Shown here: piece by piece, positions 1 to 8,463 of the stretch
Layout: the number at the start of each line of letters is the position of its first letter
Numbering within the stretch: the stretch's first letter is position 1
Origin: Candidatus Baltobacteraceae bacterium
Lineage (GTDB): Bacteria > Vulcanimicrobiota > Vulcanimicrobiia > Vulcanimicrobiales > Vulcanimicrobiaceae
Direction: 5' to 3'
Length of the DNA stretch: 64,000 nucleotides
NCBI GenBank assembly: GCA_036489885.1
Contig: DASXEW010000001.1
Coordinates: 434,001-498,000, forward strand
Position numbers and translations under genes: made by a program
The notes under the pieces: generated by a model
Told to the model about the DNA's origin: nothing
The model's database searches: none
What the model saw: the letters and a program-made list of their open reading frames with translations, nothing else

Positions 1-501
1 ATTCGCAGCTGCGGTTTGACGGAAGAAGTGAAGTGGGGAAAGCCCACCTACACGTTCGACAAAAGCAACGTCGTCATATTGATCCCTCTCAAGGAGCACC
101 TTGCGTTGATGTTTTGCAAGGGTGCTCTGATAAGAGATTCCCGTCACGTGCTCGAAAAAGTTGGGCAGTCGCAGGCTTCGCGCTGGGTGAAGTTCGATAG
201 CGTTCCGGCAATCACGAAATTGGAATCCGTCGTGAAGACATATATTCGCGAAGCGATCAAGAACGAAGAAACCGGCAAGGAAGTCAAGTACAAAGAGACC
301 TCGGAGTATCCGGTTCCGGACGAGCTCAAAGCGAAGTTCGCCAAGACGCCGTCGTTCAAGAAAGCTTTCGAGGCGCTGACGCCGGGACGGCAACGCGGCT
401 ACTTGCTGTATTTTGCCGGCGCAAAACAGTCGAAGACTCGCGAGGCGCGGATTGAAAAATCCACTCCGGCCATCCTCAAGGGTAAGGGAATCTACGATTA
501 A
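1..501 (+). CDS. DUF1801 / YdeI-like protein, 5' end cut off by the window
   Basis: The reading frame is open from base 1 (first codons I-R-S-C-G-L) and runs to TAA at 499-501, so the gene begins before the window; the TTG at 16 is probably an internal Leu codon. The visible stretch T-E-E-V-K-W-G-K-P-T-Y is typical of the start of the DUF1801 (YdhG/YdeI) fold, and the C-terminal part with the Lys/Arg-rich segment G-A-K-Q-S-K-T-R resembles the YdeI/OmpD-associated helical tail. Proteins of this kind are small and cytoplasmic, and their biochemical role is unsettled. No operon partner is visible in the window. The family call is by pattern only. Confidence 0.75.
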   Translation: MRSCGLTEEVKWGKPTYTFDKSNVVILIPLKEHLALMFCKGALIRDSRHVLEKVGQSQASRWVKFDSVPAITKLESVVKTYIREAIKNEETGKEVKYKETSEYPVPDELKAKFAKTPSFKKAFEALTPGRQRGYLLYFAGAKQSKTREARIEKSTPAILKGKGIYD

Positions 502-504
502 CTG

Positions 505-558
505 GCGCACGTACCAGGATTGTCTCGCGCACGTACCAGGATTGTCTCGCGCACGTAC
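505..558. repeat. 22-bp tandem repeat, about 2.4 copies
   Basis: The unit gcgcacgtaccaggattg plus tctc occurs at 505-526 and 527-548 without a mismatch, and a third partial copy covers 549-558. It starts 4 bases after the stop of the first gene. No function is visible; it could be a slippage product or part of a 3' untranslated region. Confidence 0.85.
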
Positions 559-619
559 GATTGCCGCAGGCCGATGAGGACGCTCAAAGGGCCGCCGCTG
601 GCGACGAATTGCGCCATCA

Positions 620-666
620 TGTCATCCCGAGCGTAGGGGCGCGCAGCGCCCTGAAGTCGAGGGACA
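620..666. repeat. REP-like hairpin element, copy A
   Basis: This element has conserved flanks (tgtcatcc, gagcgtag, gaagtcga, gggac) around an inverted repeat GGGCGC-gca-GCGCCC. A second, inverted copy with the same flanks but a different, still paired stem lies at 766-812. The stretch between the copies (667-765) shows no gene and no other clear signal. Confidence 0.7.
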
Positions 667-765
667 GAGAAGCGGCTTCAGGCTACGTAACGATGACACA
701 AGGTCGAGGGCACTGTCGTGCTCGCTACCTATAAGGATCGCTGCGCAGCCCGGTTCAGTGCGTCG

Positions 766-812
766 CGTCCTTCGACTTCGCAACGCTGCGCGTTGCTACG
801 CTCAGGATGACA
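766..812. repeat. REP-like hairpin element, copy B (inverted relative to copy A)
   Basis: Read on the minus strand this is tgtcatcc-tgagcgtag, stem CAACGC-gca-GCGTTG, then gaagtcga and aggacg. Compared with copy A the flanks are nearly the same, while both arms of the stem changed together and stay complementary. That is the signature of selection on a hairpin. It ends 6 bases before the stop of pheA on the opposite strand, so it may also end the pheA transcript. Confidence 0.7.
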
Positions 813-817
813 TCGGG

Positions 818-1627
818 CTAATACGCCCCGAGTATCCGGCTCTCGCCGTCGATTTCGGCGAGGGCGCGCATGAGGGCATCGGGTTCGGCGCGGTCGATCT
901 CGCAATAGAAGCGATACTTGAACGGACCCGCGTCCGGCGCCGGGCGCGAGACGAGGGAGCGTAGGTTCAGTTCTTGATCCGCAAAGGCTGAAAGCGCATC
1001 GCGCAGCGAGCCCGGACGATCCGCGAGCGCGAGCGCCACGCAGGCTCGATTACCGCCTTCACCCGGTTCGCCGCCCGAGCGCCGCACCAAGAAGAAGCGC
1101 GTAAAATTTTCCGGATTATCCTGTACGGCTTCGGCCAGAATCGCCGCGCCATAGCGGTTTGCTGCGGTCCGCGAGCCGATTGCGGCAACGCTCGGATCGT
1201 TTTGCGCCACGATCTCGCGCACGGCGCCCGCGGTATCGTCGACCACGGTGCGCGTCCAATCCGGATGTGCCGCGAAGAGCCGTCCGCACTGCTCGAGCGC
1301 AACAGGATGCGAGCGTACCTCGCGTATCCGTTCAATCGTCGCGCCCTTGATGCCAAGCAACGACTGCACCACGCGATGCACCGTCTCGTCGACGATCGTG
1401 AGCTGCTGGTGCGCCCAGAGAAGATCGTAGTTCGCCGAAATCTGGCCGGAGATCGAGTTTTCGATCGGAAGCAGCGCCGCGTCCATTTCTCCACCGTCGA
1501 CCGCTGCGATCAGCATCGCAAAAGTCCGGTAACCGCGCGGCTGCGCGTCCGGAACGAGATTGTTTGCGGCCTCCTCGCTGAATGCGCCGGGCTCACCTTG
1601 AAAGCCGACCGTGCGTATCGAGGTCAT
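818..1627 (-). CDS. pheA: Prephenate dehydratase with C-terminal ACT domain
   Basis: This enzyme turns prephenate into phenylpyruvate in phenylalanine synthesis, in the cytoplasm. The 269-residue protein has the periplasmic-binding-like catalytic domain first (start M-T-S-I-R-T-V-G-F-Q-G-E-P-G-A-F-S), the family signature with the conserved T-R-F triad in E-N-F-T-R-F-F-L, and an ACT domain at roughly 190-265 (A-L-A-D-R-P-G-S-L) that in the family binds Phe for feedback inhibition. The usual E-S-R-P of the ACT domain reads V-S-R-P here. The length fits a monofunctional enzyme without chorismate mutase. The ATG at 1627 overlaps the TGA of the upstream small membrane gene (ATGA), so the two are likely coupled. 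An in-frame extension upstream is possible but does not look like this family. Confidence 0.93.
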   Translation of the reverse strand: MTSIRTVGFQGEPGAFSEEAANNLVPDAQPRGYRTFAMLIAAVDGGEMDAALLPIENSISGQISANYDLLWAHQQLTIVDETVHRVVQSLLGIKGATIERIREVRSHPVALEQCGRLFAAHPDWTRTVVDDTAGAVREIVAQNDPSVAAIGSRTAANRYGAAILAEAVQDNPENFTRFFLVRRSGGEPGEGGNRACVALALADRPGSLRDALSAFADQELNLRSLVSRPAPDAGPFKYRFYCEIDRAEPDALMRALAEIDGESRILGAY

Positions 1628-1810
1628 TTTGTCGAACGTGGACCTTGCGATGGGATCGGCGTAGCGGCGGTGGTTCCGAATGCCGAACCTGTTACGCGGA
1701 AGCCGGCGTTCAGCAAATAGAACATTACGCCGAGGAACAGAATCGCTACGACGGCGAGGATCGGGAGATAGATGCGCGGGGGCAAACCACGCGACGGCGG
1801 TGGGTTCACT
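1624..1810 (-). CDS. Small single-pass membrane protein upstream of pheA
   Basis: I do not recognise a family. The frame encodes a short Pro-rich N-terminus, one strong hydrophobic helix (I-Y-L-P-I-L-A-V-V-A-I-L-F-L-G-V-M-F-Y) and a Ser/Thr-rich tail. Its TGA overlaps the pheA ATG as ATGA, which argues that it is real and co-translated. The start is uncertain. The GTG at 1810 gives about 61 residues. An ATG at 1881 would give 85 residues but would overlap the opposing SprT-like gene more deeply. No Shine-Dalgarno is obvious at either. Confidence 0.55.
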
Positions 1811-2365
1811 GCGAAGGACTCGCGCCCGGGCGACGGCAATCCCTTCTCTGTGCTTCCGGACGTGGCGGAACTGCAGCTCATGTTTGCTCAGTTCAATTGC
1901 ACGTATTTCGATGGCGAGATTCCGACACACGAGATCTCGTACAATAATCGCTTCTCCAACGTCGCCGGCCGCATTACGTACAAGCCGCCGAAGATCGAGC
2001 TTTCGCCCAAGCATTTGCGCGACAAGCCCGACCAGCTGAGAGAGACGTTGCTGCACGAGATGATCCACGCGTGGCTCTTTGCCCGCAAGCAGAATCCCGG
2101 CCACACGCCCACGTTCAAGAAGAAGATGCGCGAGCTAGGGCTCAAGTCGATCTATCACGATCTTGGTACGGCGACGCCGCTCAACGAGAGTCCGAAACGT
2201 TACATTCTGCGCTGTGAACGCTGCCGCCGCGAGATGCTGCGCAAAAGACGTCCGCCGCCCGGTGCGCGCTGCGCGCACTGCCGTCGCCAGATCACGGTTT
2301 TCGAAGTCGTTGAGATGCGGGAGCTGGACGAAGGCGGGATTCGCGCGGCGCGCGGCTCGCTATAA
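1772..2365 (+). CDS. SprT-like zinc metalloprotease family protein
   Basis: The protein has the SprT/Spartan-type metal centre: H-E-M-I-H (HExxH) with a third histidine in G-H-T-P-T-F-K-K-K-M. It ends in a zinc ribbon with two Cys pairs (R-C-E-R-C and C-A-H-C). Family members are putative proteases; eukaryotic Spartan cuts DNA-protein crosslinks, while the bacterial role is poorly known. The start at 1772 follows a GGGAG five bases upstream, but the conserved part only begins near residue 27-37, so GTG 1850 or ATG 1880 are possible and would reduce overlap with the divergent small membrane gene. It converges with the FecR-domain gene, overlapping it by 6 bases. Confidence 0.82.
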   Translation: MRGGKPRDGGGFTAKDSRPGDGNPFSVLPDVAELQLMFAQFNCTYFDGEIPTHEISYNNRFSNVAGRITYKPPKIELSPKHLRDKPDQLRETLLHEMIHAWLFARKQNPGHTPTFKKKMRELGLKSIYHDLGTATPLNESPKRYILRCERCRREMLRKRRPPPGARCAHCRRQITVFEVVEMRELDEGGIRAARGSL

Positions 2366-3055
2366 GCTCTGGCCGCTTCCCGAACCGGTCATATCCGAAC
2401 CCTTCTGCGCCGGTTGCCCGAACGGACTGAACCCCTTGAGGAACTGATCGATCGCGGGGTTGTTGATCGTGCGGTTCCCAACGACTTCGCTGCCCGTAAC
2501 GACCCCGTTGTCAAGGTGCACGTTCAGCGACTGCCCGCTGTGGATCTGCACGGTTTTGTTCGAGCTTGTGATCGTGACGTCGCCGTCCGCACACTTCACG
2601 CAATAGATTTGATCGCCGGCCGGTCCGGCAACGAAATATCCTACCGTTCCGCGAACGGAGAGCTGCGAGGTCGGCGTCACAAAACGATAGTTGGCCTTTG
2701 CGCCGGTCGGATGCACGACGTTGAAACGCACGGCGCCCCGCTCGATGAAGATCGTTCCTCCGGCGGGATTCGCGGCTTCGGCGGCGTGCAGAGCCCCGAT
2801 GCGCACGGTCGTGCGATCTCCGATGCGAACCTCGCTCGAGTCGCTCAGCTGCAAGGTCGCGAGCGTCGCGACCTCCGTCGTCGCGATGACGGAGTCACCG
2901 ACCGCAACCTCTGCATACAGCGATCTCGGATCCGTGGTCGGCAGCTTGTATGTAACGGTCCCTTTGTCGCGCCGTAGGATGTTGTCGTCGGCGCCGCGCG
3001 CCGGAAGCGCAAGCGCTACCAGCGCGGCCGCGGCTAAGGCGCCGGCTCTACGCAT
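2360..3055 (-). CDS. Secreted FecR-domain protein
   Basis: This is a 231-residue protein with a clear signal peptide (Arg-Arg start, Ala/Leu-rich core, cleavage near A-R-G-A). A FecR-type beta-rich domain follows at about 50-175. It includes the typical stretch S-S-E-V-R-I-G-D-R-T-T-V-R-I, then G-A-V-R-F-N-V and L-S-V-R-G-T-V-G-Y-F-V-A. In siderophore systems FecR relays a signal to a sigma factor, but stand-alone secreted FecR-domain proteins like this one have no transmembrane or sigma-binding part and probably act in the envelope. The C-terminus is Gly/Ser-rich. Its ATG overlaps the end of the TauE-like gene by 8 bases, and the adenylyl cyclase lies upstream, so the three may form one operon. 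Confidence 0.8.
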   Translation of the reverse strand: MRRAGALAAAALVALALPARGADDNILRRDKGTVTYKLPTTDPRSLYAEVAVGDSVIATTEVATLATLQLSDSSEVRIGDRTTVRIGALHAAEAANPAGGTIFIERGAVRFNVVHPTGAKANYRFVTPTSQLSVRGTVGYFVAGPAGDQIYCVKCADGDVTITSSNKTVQIHSGQSLNVHLDNGVVTGSEVVGNRTINNPAIDQFLKGFSPFGQPAQKGSDMTGSGSGQSL

Positions 3056-3734
3056 GACCCGTATGCACGTGTTTGACGGCCAGTGCGAGCGCGGCTACGA
3101 ACAGCATTCCTGCCATAACAGTTGAGAGTTGCGTCGCGTGCATCCTTCGCGCGACGTGCGCACCGACCGAGCCGCCGGCGAATCCGCCCGCAACCAGTGG
3201 GAACGCCGCCCAGGCTTCGAAGTCGCCATAGAGACCATGTGCGATGATCCCGGCCGGTGAGGTCAGCATGACGACGAAGGCCGACGTCGCTGCGGTGATG
3301 TGGACGTCTTCCCGGAACAGCACGAGCATCACCGGGACCAGCACGATCCCGCCGCCGATTCCGAACAAGCTCGAAGCAAAACCGACGAGAAAACCAATGA
3401 GAATCTCAACCGCGAGCTTCTGTCTCTTGGTGAAGTTGCGCGGTTCAGGCTGTTTGTTTCGCCGCAAAATGATCATCGCGGCGGTAGCAAGCAGAAACAC
3501 GCCGTAGATGAGGTCGAAGCTGCGTCCGCTGAGCAGCCGCACGACATAGGCGCCCAAAATCGAAGACGGGATGCCGGCGCCAGCGATCGTGAGCGCTCGC
3601 GGCAGATCGACTACTCGCCTGCGCATAAACGTGAGCGATGCGGCGAGCGTGTTCGCAAAGACGAAGAACAGCGAATCGGCTGCAGCCATCGCGGGTTCGA
3701 CGCTAAAGAAGAGCCGCAATACGGGAACAACCAA
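3048..3734 (-). CDS. TauE/SafE-family membrane exporter (true start lies upstream)
   Basis: This is a multi-helix membrane protein of the TauE/SafE family, which moves sulfite, organosulfonates or other anions across the inner membrane. The second half has the repeat signature S-S-L-F-G-I-G-G-G-I-V-L-V-P. The matching first-half signature (S-L-A-G-L-G-G-G-F-L-V-V-P) is encoded just upstream of the first usable start, TTG 3734. The frame stays open and hydrophobic back to about 3830, where it overlaps the cyclase stop, but holds no ATG, GTG or TTG. The real start is therefore non-standard (ACG at 3827 is one candidate) or a base is wrong here. Substrate unknown. Confidence 0.83.
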   Translation of the reverse strand: MVVPVLRLFFSVEPAMAAADSLFFVFANTLAASLTFMRRRVVDLPRALTIAGAGIPSSILGAYVVRLLSGRSFDLIYGVFLLATAAMIILRRNKQPEPRNFTKRQKLAVEILIGFLVGFASSLFGIGGGIVLVPVMLVLFREDVHITAATSAFVVMLTSPAGIIAHGLYGDFEAWAAFPLVAGGFAGGSVGAHVARRMHATQLSTVMAGMLFVAALALAVKHVHTGHA

Positions 3735-3826
3735 GAACCCACCGCCGAGTCCGGCTAGCGAACCGAAGACTGCTGCGACGGCTCCGACGAAAAAGAGCGC
3801 GAGTGAGGTGAGGAGCGTTTCGTTCG

Positions 3827-5809
3827 TTAGTGTGCTGCCGCCATTTGCGCAACGACCGGCTCATTGGGATCGCGCAGCTTCGAGGGATTCACTTCGCCCG
3901 GATTCAGCTTGCGGATCACTTCGAAGATTCGCAGCGGCTTTTCTTTACCTTTGACCATGACCGGATCGAGCTCGTTGACGACAACGAGATCCTTGACCTC
4001 ATTCCAGGTCGTCTCGCTGATGATCGTTTGTCCGCCCTTTGCGACGTTGTAGAGGCGAGCCGCCGTGTTGACGTTGTCGCCGATGACCGTGTAGTTCAAG
4101 CGGTCGGCCGATCCGAGATTGCCCATGACGACTTCACCAGTGTTGAGTCCCATGCCGACCGTGAAGACCTGGCGTCCCTGGCTCTTCCACTCCTCGGCTA
4201 TCTGCAAGATTTTCTCTTGCTGCTCGATTGCCGCGAAGACGGCGTTCTTTGCATCATCCGGTTTGGGATTCGGTGCGCTGAAGACGGCCATAAGACAGTC
4301 GCCGATGAACTTGTCGACGTACCCACCGTACTTGAAGACGATTTGGCACATGTCTTCAAAGTATTCGTTGAGCTGTCCGTAGATTTGCTCCGGCGTCATC
4401 TTTTCCGACATCGCGGTAAATCCGCGAATATCCGAGTAGAAGATCGTGACCTTGACCCGCTTTCCTTGCAGGTTGAGCGCGGCCTTGGGATCGTCGTGCT
4501 TGAGCATTTCGCTCACGATTTCCGGGCTGACGTGTTTGCCGAACATATCGCGAATCGCGCGTTTGTCGTTACCTTCGGTGATGATCCGGTACAGAGCAAC
4601 GAAGAGCGCGGTTCCGAGCATGGCGCCGTCTATGTGAATCAGATCGAGCCAATAGAGCGCGAATCCGTACATCAGAACGACGATCGCCGAGTACGCAAGG
4701 ATGACTGCCACTGAGGAACCGATGCCGATGAGCGGCGGCAAGAACGTCACGATCACGCCGACGAAGATGGGCAGCAACAACAACAGACCGATGTTGACCC
4801 ACGGACGCGAGCGCGTGATGTACGTGTTCGTGAGGAATTGGTCCATGAACCGCAGATTCGAGAAGACTCCCGGATAACGGCCGTTGGGCGTCAGCACGAA
4901 GTCGCCCGAACCCTGTGCGGTGCTGCCGACGACGATGATGTTGCCGTTCGAAAACGCCTTGAGATCGGCCTGATTCGCATTGAGCGCATCCCAGAACGAC
5001 ATCTGCTCGGCGAACGAGATATGCTCGGTCGGCGCTCCGGTGCGTCCGGTGATCTCTTGCAGCTCGTAGGTGCGGAACGGCAAGTTGAGAATGCGGTTGT
5101 CGCCGTCGAGCGGTATGGTGCGGTCGCCGAAGCGCGCGCGCCAACTACTGATCGACGCGAATTTCTTTCCGGTAAACTGCTGGACGGTCGCACCTGCGAG
5201 CGACAGGTACATCTGTTGCTTACCGTTTCCGTCGGTCGTAACGAGCGGGAACGGTTGTGAGAGCGTCCATCCGCCGGGGTTGTCGACCGTCGTGTATCCG
5301 GTGTTTACCGTAAACGGAAGAAGTGACGGTGCAACCTGTTCAACGCCAAGATTTCCAGCGGTCGTCGTGTTGATGTCGACGCCCAGGATCGTCGGGACGG
5401 CGCGCAGACCTTTTGCGAAGGCGGCATCTTGACGCGGATCCTGCGCCGGATCGATGAATAAGATATCGAACGCAACGGCTTTTGCACCCGCCTTGCCGAG
5501 CTTTTGCAGCAGGCGTCCGTAGGTCGAGCGCGGCCACGGGAACGGGCCGATCTTTCCGTACGATTCTTCGTCGATCGTTACGAGTTTGAGGTGCGGATTG
5601 ACTTCGTGCCGGTCGGGGAAGTGCAGCCCGACCTTATGGAGCCAATCGGAGTCGTCGGCGGCGAGCATCGCCTCGTTGACGACGACGTAGTCCATCACGC
5701 GGTTCGCATTGGAGAACGTCTGTGCCGGCGCAAGGTACAACAAAATACCGATGCCTGCCGAGAACAGCGACAGTACGATAGCGATCGATAACGTGCGAAG
5801 ACGACGCAT
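3827..5809 (-). CDS. CHASE2-domain class III adenylyl cyclase, membrane-bound
   Basis: This 660-residue receptor-type cyclase makes cAMP from ATP. The layout is an N-terminal membrane helix (8-27), an extracytoplasmic CHASE2 sensor (about 40-330, with the typical D-E-E-S-Y-G-K-I-G-P-F-P-W-P-R), three membrane helices (about 335-415) and a cyclase domain (about 455-640). Metal-binding aspartates are visible in F-Y-S-D-I-R-G-F-T and F-I-G-D-C-L-M-A-V-F. The Lys in Y-V-D-K-F-I-G-D and the Thr in Y-T-V-I-G-D match the adenine-selecting pair. The catalytic Asn and Arg are in D-N-V-N-T-A-A-R-L. It probably heads an operon with the TauE and FecR-domain genes. A flavoprotein with a cyclic-nucleotide-binding domain at 44.6-46.2 kb is a possible reader, but that link is inference. 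Confidence 0.9.
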   Translation of the reverse strand: MRRLRTLSIAIVLSLFSAGIGILLYLAPAQTFSNANRVMDYVVVNEAMLAADDSDWLHKVGLHFPDRHEVNPHLKLVTIDEESYGKIGPFPWPRSTYGRLLQKLGKAGAKAVAFDILFIDPAQDPRQDAAFAKGLRAVPTILGVDINTTTAGNLGVEQVAPSLLPFTVNTGYTTVDNPGGWTLSQPFPLVTTDGNGKQQMYLSLAGATVQQFTGKKFASISSWRARFGDRTIPLDGDNRILNLPFRTYELQEITGRTGAPTEHISFAEQMSFWDALNANQADLKAFSNGNIIVVGSTAQGSGDFVLTPNGRYPGVFSNLRFMDQFLTNTYITRSRPWVNIGLLLLLPIFVGVIVTFLPPLIGIGSSVAVILAYSAIVVLMYGFALYWLDLIHIDGAMLGTALFVALYRIITEGNDKRAIRDMFGKHVSPEIVSEMLKHDDPKAALNLQGKRVKVTIFYSDIRGFTAMSEKMTPEQIYGQLNEYFEDMCQIVFKYGGYVDKFIGDCLMAVFSAPNPKPDDAKNAVFAAIEQQEKILQIAEEWKSQGRQVFTVGMGLNTGEVVMGNLGSADRLNYTVIGDNVNTAARLYNVAKGGQTIISETTWNEVKDLVVVNELDPVMVKGKEKPLRIFEVIRKLNPGEVNPSKLRDPNEPVVAQMAAAH

Positions 5810-5885
5810 CAGGAAAACCCCGTGACGAGCGTACCGAAAGCCTTAGACGGACGCCCCTTACCTCCCCGTTTGGGCAGGCAAGCCT

Positions 5886-6443
5886 TTACGCGCGGCTGAT
5901 GTAGCGGCGGTCGCGCGTATCGATGCGGACGATGTCGCCCGGATTCACGAAGAGCGGCACCTGCACGGTCGTCCCGGTTTCGAGCTTCGCGGGTTTGGTC
6001 GTCCCGGTGGCGGTGTCGCCTTTGAACCCCGGGTCGGTTTCGGTGACCGCAAGCTCGACGTGCGCGGGGACGTCGACACCTATCGGATTGCCCTCGTAGA
6101 ATTGCACGGCGACTTTCATGCCGTCTTTGAGGAAGTCGGCCGGTCCGCCGATCAAATCGCCTTGGATCGTGACGTTTTCGTACGACTCGGAATCCATAAA
6201 ATGGAAGCCATCTGCGTCGTTATAGAGCATTTGCATGTCGCGGTTGTCGACGATCGCACGTTCGAGCTTCTCGCCCGCGCGGAACGTGCGCTCGACGGTT
6301 GAACCCGATTTGACGTTTTTCAGGCGCGTGCGTACGAAGGCTGAGCCTTTGCCCGGCTTGACGTGCAGAAATTCGATAACCGTCCAGAGCTGGCCGTCGA
6401 TGACGATGGTGATTCCGTTGCGAAAGTCGTTGCTTGATATCAT
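5886..6443 (-). CDS. efp: Elongation factor P
   Basis: EF-P binds between the P and E sites of the ribosome and relieves stalling at proline runs. The 185-residue length is standard, with the KOW-like domain I and two OB domains. The tip loop reads H-V-K-P-G-K-G-S-A-F-V-R, so the modified position is Lys rather than the Arg of the rhamnosylated type; no modification enzyme is seen nearby. The C-terminal signature V-N-P-G-D-I-V-R-I-D-T is present. The ATG overlaps the TGA of plsY as ATGA, making efp the last gene of der-plsY-efp. A 76-base gap separates it from the cyclase. Confidence 0.97.
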   Translation of the reverse strand: MISSNDFRNGITIVIDGQLWTVIEFLHVKPGKGSAFVRTRLKNVKSGSTVERTFRAGEKLERAIVDNRDMQMLYNDADGFHFMDSESYENVTIQGDLIGGPADFLKDGMKVAVQFYEGNPIGVDVPAHVELAVTETDPGFKGDTATGTTKPAKLETGTTVQVPLFVNPGDIVRIDTRDRRYISRA

Positions 6444-7054
6444 GGAGCGCCACCCGGGTTGGACGCCGACCTGGAAGCTCCTATCAAGCGATTCTCGTGC
6501 CCCTCGAACAGCCGCCGGATGTTCTCACGATGGCGCCACGCAACGATCGCGACGACACACGCAGCATAAATCGATGCGCGTACATCGAGAAATAACCAGA
6601 GCGCCCCAATCGTCGAGAAGCTGGCGAGCAGCGAGCCGACGCTGGCGTATCCGGTCGCCAGCACGGCCACAATCCAGACGCCGATGAAGATCAACGCTGC
6701 TTGCCATGAGAGACCGAAGAGCACGCCCAGCTCGGCTGCCACTCCCTTCCCCCCTCGAAATCGCATCCATGGCGAATAGCAGTGTCCGATAATTGCCGCG
6801 AACCCCGCGAACAGCGCGAGCGGCAAGCCTCCCACATACTGCGCAAGGATCGTCGGGACGAAACCTTTGAGCGCGTCCAGCAGCAAAACGAAGGCGCCTG
6901 CGCCTTTACCGAGCGTGCGTGCAGCGTTCGCCGCGCCGATGTTGCCGCTGCCTTGCGCGCGGATATCGGTCTTGAAGAAGACGCGCGCCACGATCAAGCC
7001 GAACGGCAGCGATCCGAGAAGGAACGCAAATATCAGCGTGCCGGCTTCTTTCAC
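6440..7054 (-). CDS. plsY: Glycerol-3-phosphate acyltransferase PlsY
   Basis: PlsY is the integral membrane enzyme that acylates glycerol-3-phosphate from acyl-phosphate, the first step of phospholipid synthesis. The 204-residue protein shows the three conserved loops: G-S-L-P-F-G-L, G-S-G-N-I-G-A-A-N-A-A-R, and R-G-G-K-G-V-A-A, spread among several hydrophobic helices. The GTG at 7054 shares one base with the TAG stop of der, and the TGA overlaps the efp ATG, so translation of the three is likely coupled. The C-terminal tail after E-N-I-R-R-L-F-E-G-H-E-N is slightly long. Confidence 0.95.
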   Translation of the reverse strand: MKEAGTLIFAFLLGSLPFGLIVARVFFKTDIRAQGSGNIGAANAARTLGKGAGAFVLLLDALKGFVPTILAQYVGGLPLALFAGFAAIIGHCYSPWMRFRGGKGVAAELGVLFGLSWQAALIFIGVWIVAVLATGYASVGSLLASFSTIGALWLFLDVRASIYAACVVAIVAWRHRENIRRLFEGHENRLIGASRSASNPGGAP

Positions 7055-8418
7055 TATTCTTCCGGGCCCGAGCGCGGCCGAAATTCGAACGTGAGCGGGA
7101 TCCCGCTCCAATCGTCCGATGCCCGCAAGACGTTTTCCAAGAAGCGCTGATAAGACGGACGGACGAGGTCCGGATCGTTGCAGTGCAAGATGAAGAGCGG
7201 CGGCCGTGTCGCGACTTGCGAGCAATAGAAGATCTTGAGGATCTTTCCGCCCATCATCGGCGGCGGATGCGCCAGCACCGCGTCGCGGACGATCGCATTG
7301 AGGCGTGCGGTTGCGACGCGCCGTTCGAGGTTTTCCGCAACGCCCATGACCGACGGCATGAGCGCACCCAGACGCCGATGCGTCAGTGCCGAGAGAAAGA
7401 CGACCGGCGCAAAGCGCGCAAATGGAATTTGCTGGTAGATGGCTTCGCTCAGCTCGGATTGCGAGTACTCGCCCTGGGCGCGCGCCAAATCCCACTTGTT
7501 TGAGACGATGATGAGGCCTTTGCGTTCTTCGATCGCAATGCCGGCGAGCCGGCGATCCTGCGCCAGTGGGCCCTGCATTGAATCGAGGACGAGCAGCGTA
7601 ATGTCGGCGCGTGCGATCGCTCCCAGCGAACGCAGCGAAGCGTAGTATTCGATCGAGCCGCGCGTCGAGGGTTTCTTTCGCACGCCCGCGGTATCGATCA
7701 GGCGAATCGTTCGATCGCGATACGGGAAGAGGGAGTCAAGTGCGTCGCGTGTCGTCCCCGGTACGTCGGAAACCAGAGCTCGTTCGGTTCCGAGCAACGC
7801 GTTCAGCAGCGAGCTCTTGCCGACGTTCGGTTGACCGATGATCGCAATTGCGAGTTCGTCAGGCGGCGGTTCGGTCTGCTCGGCTTGCGGCGGAAGCCGC
7901 GCCACGATCGCATCCAGCAAATCGCCGGTGCCTTCGCCGTGGATCGCAGAGACGGCGATCGGTTCGCCGAGGCCTAGACGTGAGAACTCGCCATGGACGG
8001 CGTCGCGCGCGCTGTTCGATTCAGCTTTGTTCGCGACAAGTATCACCGGACGTCGCGTGCGGCGCATGATCGCGACGACGTCTTCATCGAGCGGATTGCG
8101 GCCTTCGGCTGCGTCTACGACGAACAGGATGACGTCCGCATCTGCGGCCGCAGCCTCAGCTTGGGCGCGCGTCTTGGCTTCGATCGAATCGCTCGGACTG
8201 TCGGTATCGATGCCGGCAGTGTCGACGACCGTGAACACGCGGCCGCGCCATTCAGCCAGCGCGTACAAACGGTCGCGCGTCACGCCGGGGGCCTCGTCGA
8301 CGATTGCAAGCCGCTTGCCGATCAAACGATTGAACAGCGAGCTCTTGCCGACGTTGGGACGCCCAACGAGGGCGACCGTTGCGGGGCGAATCGATGCGGA
8401 TACGGGTGGGGCTGACAT
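7054..8418 (-). CDS. der: Ribosome assembly GTPase Der (EngA)
   Basis: Der acts in maturation of the 50S ribosomal subunit. The 454-residue protein has two GTPase domains in tandem, each with its P-loop (G-R-P-N-V-G-K-S-S and G-Q-P-N-V-G-K-S-S), a switch/G3 motif (D-T-A-G) and a G4 motif (N-K-A-E and N-K-W-D). It ends in a KH-like domain with the conserved [13 protein letters not shown]. It is the first gene of the der-plsY-efp unit and diverges from the PEGA gene across a 45-base gap that must hold both promoters. Confidence 0.97.
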   Translation of the reverse strand: MSAPPVSASIRPATVALVGRPNVGKSSLFNRLIGKRLAIVDEAPGVTRDRLYALAEWRGRVFTVVDTAGIDTDSPSDSIEAKTRAQAEAAAADADVILFVVDAAEGRNPLDEDVVAIMRRTRRPVILVANKAESNSARDAVHGEFSRLGLGEPIAVSAIHGEGTGDLLDAIVARLPPQAEQTEPPPDELAIAIIGQPNVGKSSLLNALLGTERALVSDVPGTTRDALDSLFPYRDRTIRLIDTAGVRKKPSTRGSIEYYASLRSLGAIARADITLLVLDSMQGPLAQDRRLAGIAIEERKGLIIVSNKWDLARAQGEYSQSELSEAIYQQIPFARFAPVVFLSALTHRRLGALMPSVMGVAENLERRVATARLNAIVRDAVLAHPPPMMGGKILKIFYCSQVATRPPLFILHCNDPDLVRPSYQRFLENVLRASDDWSGIPLTFEFRPRSGPEE

Positions 8419-8463
8419 CTCGGCAGGCAGCCTACGGCGCCTTGGGGGAGAAGTCCGCCACCT

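Noticed and set aside
967-1494. Alternative frames inside pheA (minus and plus)
   Set aside because: Low-complexity Arg/Ala-rich translations typical of off-frame high-GC DNA; the pheA frame carries conserved catalytic and ACT motifs.
3830-4714. Long antisense frame across the adenylyl cyclase
   Set aside because: It is a shadow of the high-GC cyclase gene, whose catalytic motifs are all intact on the other strand; the antisense protein has no recognisable fold.
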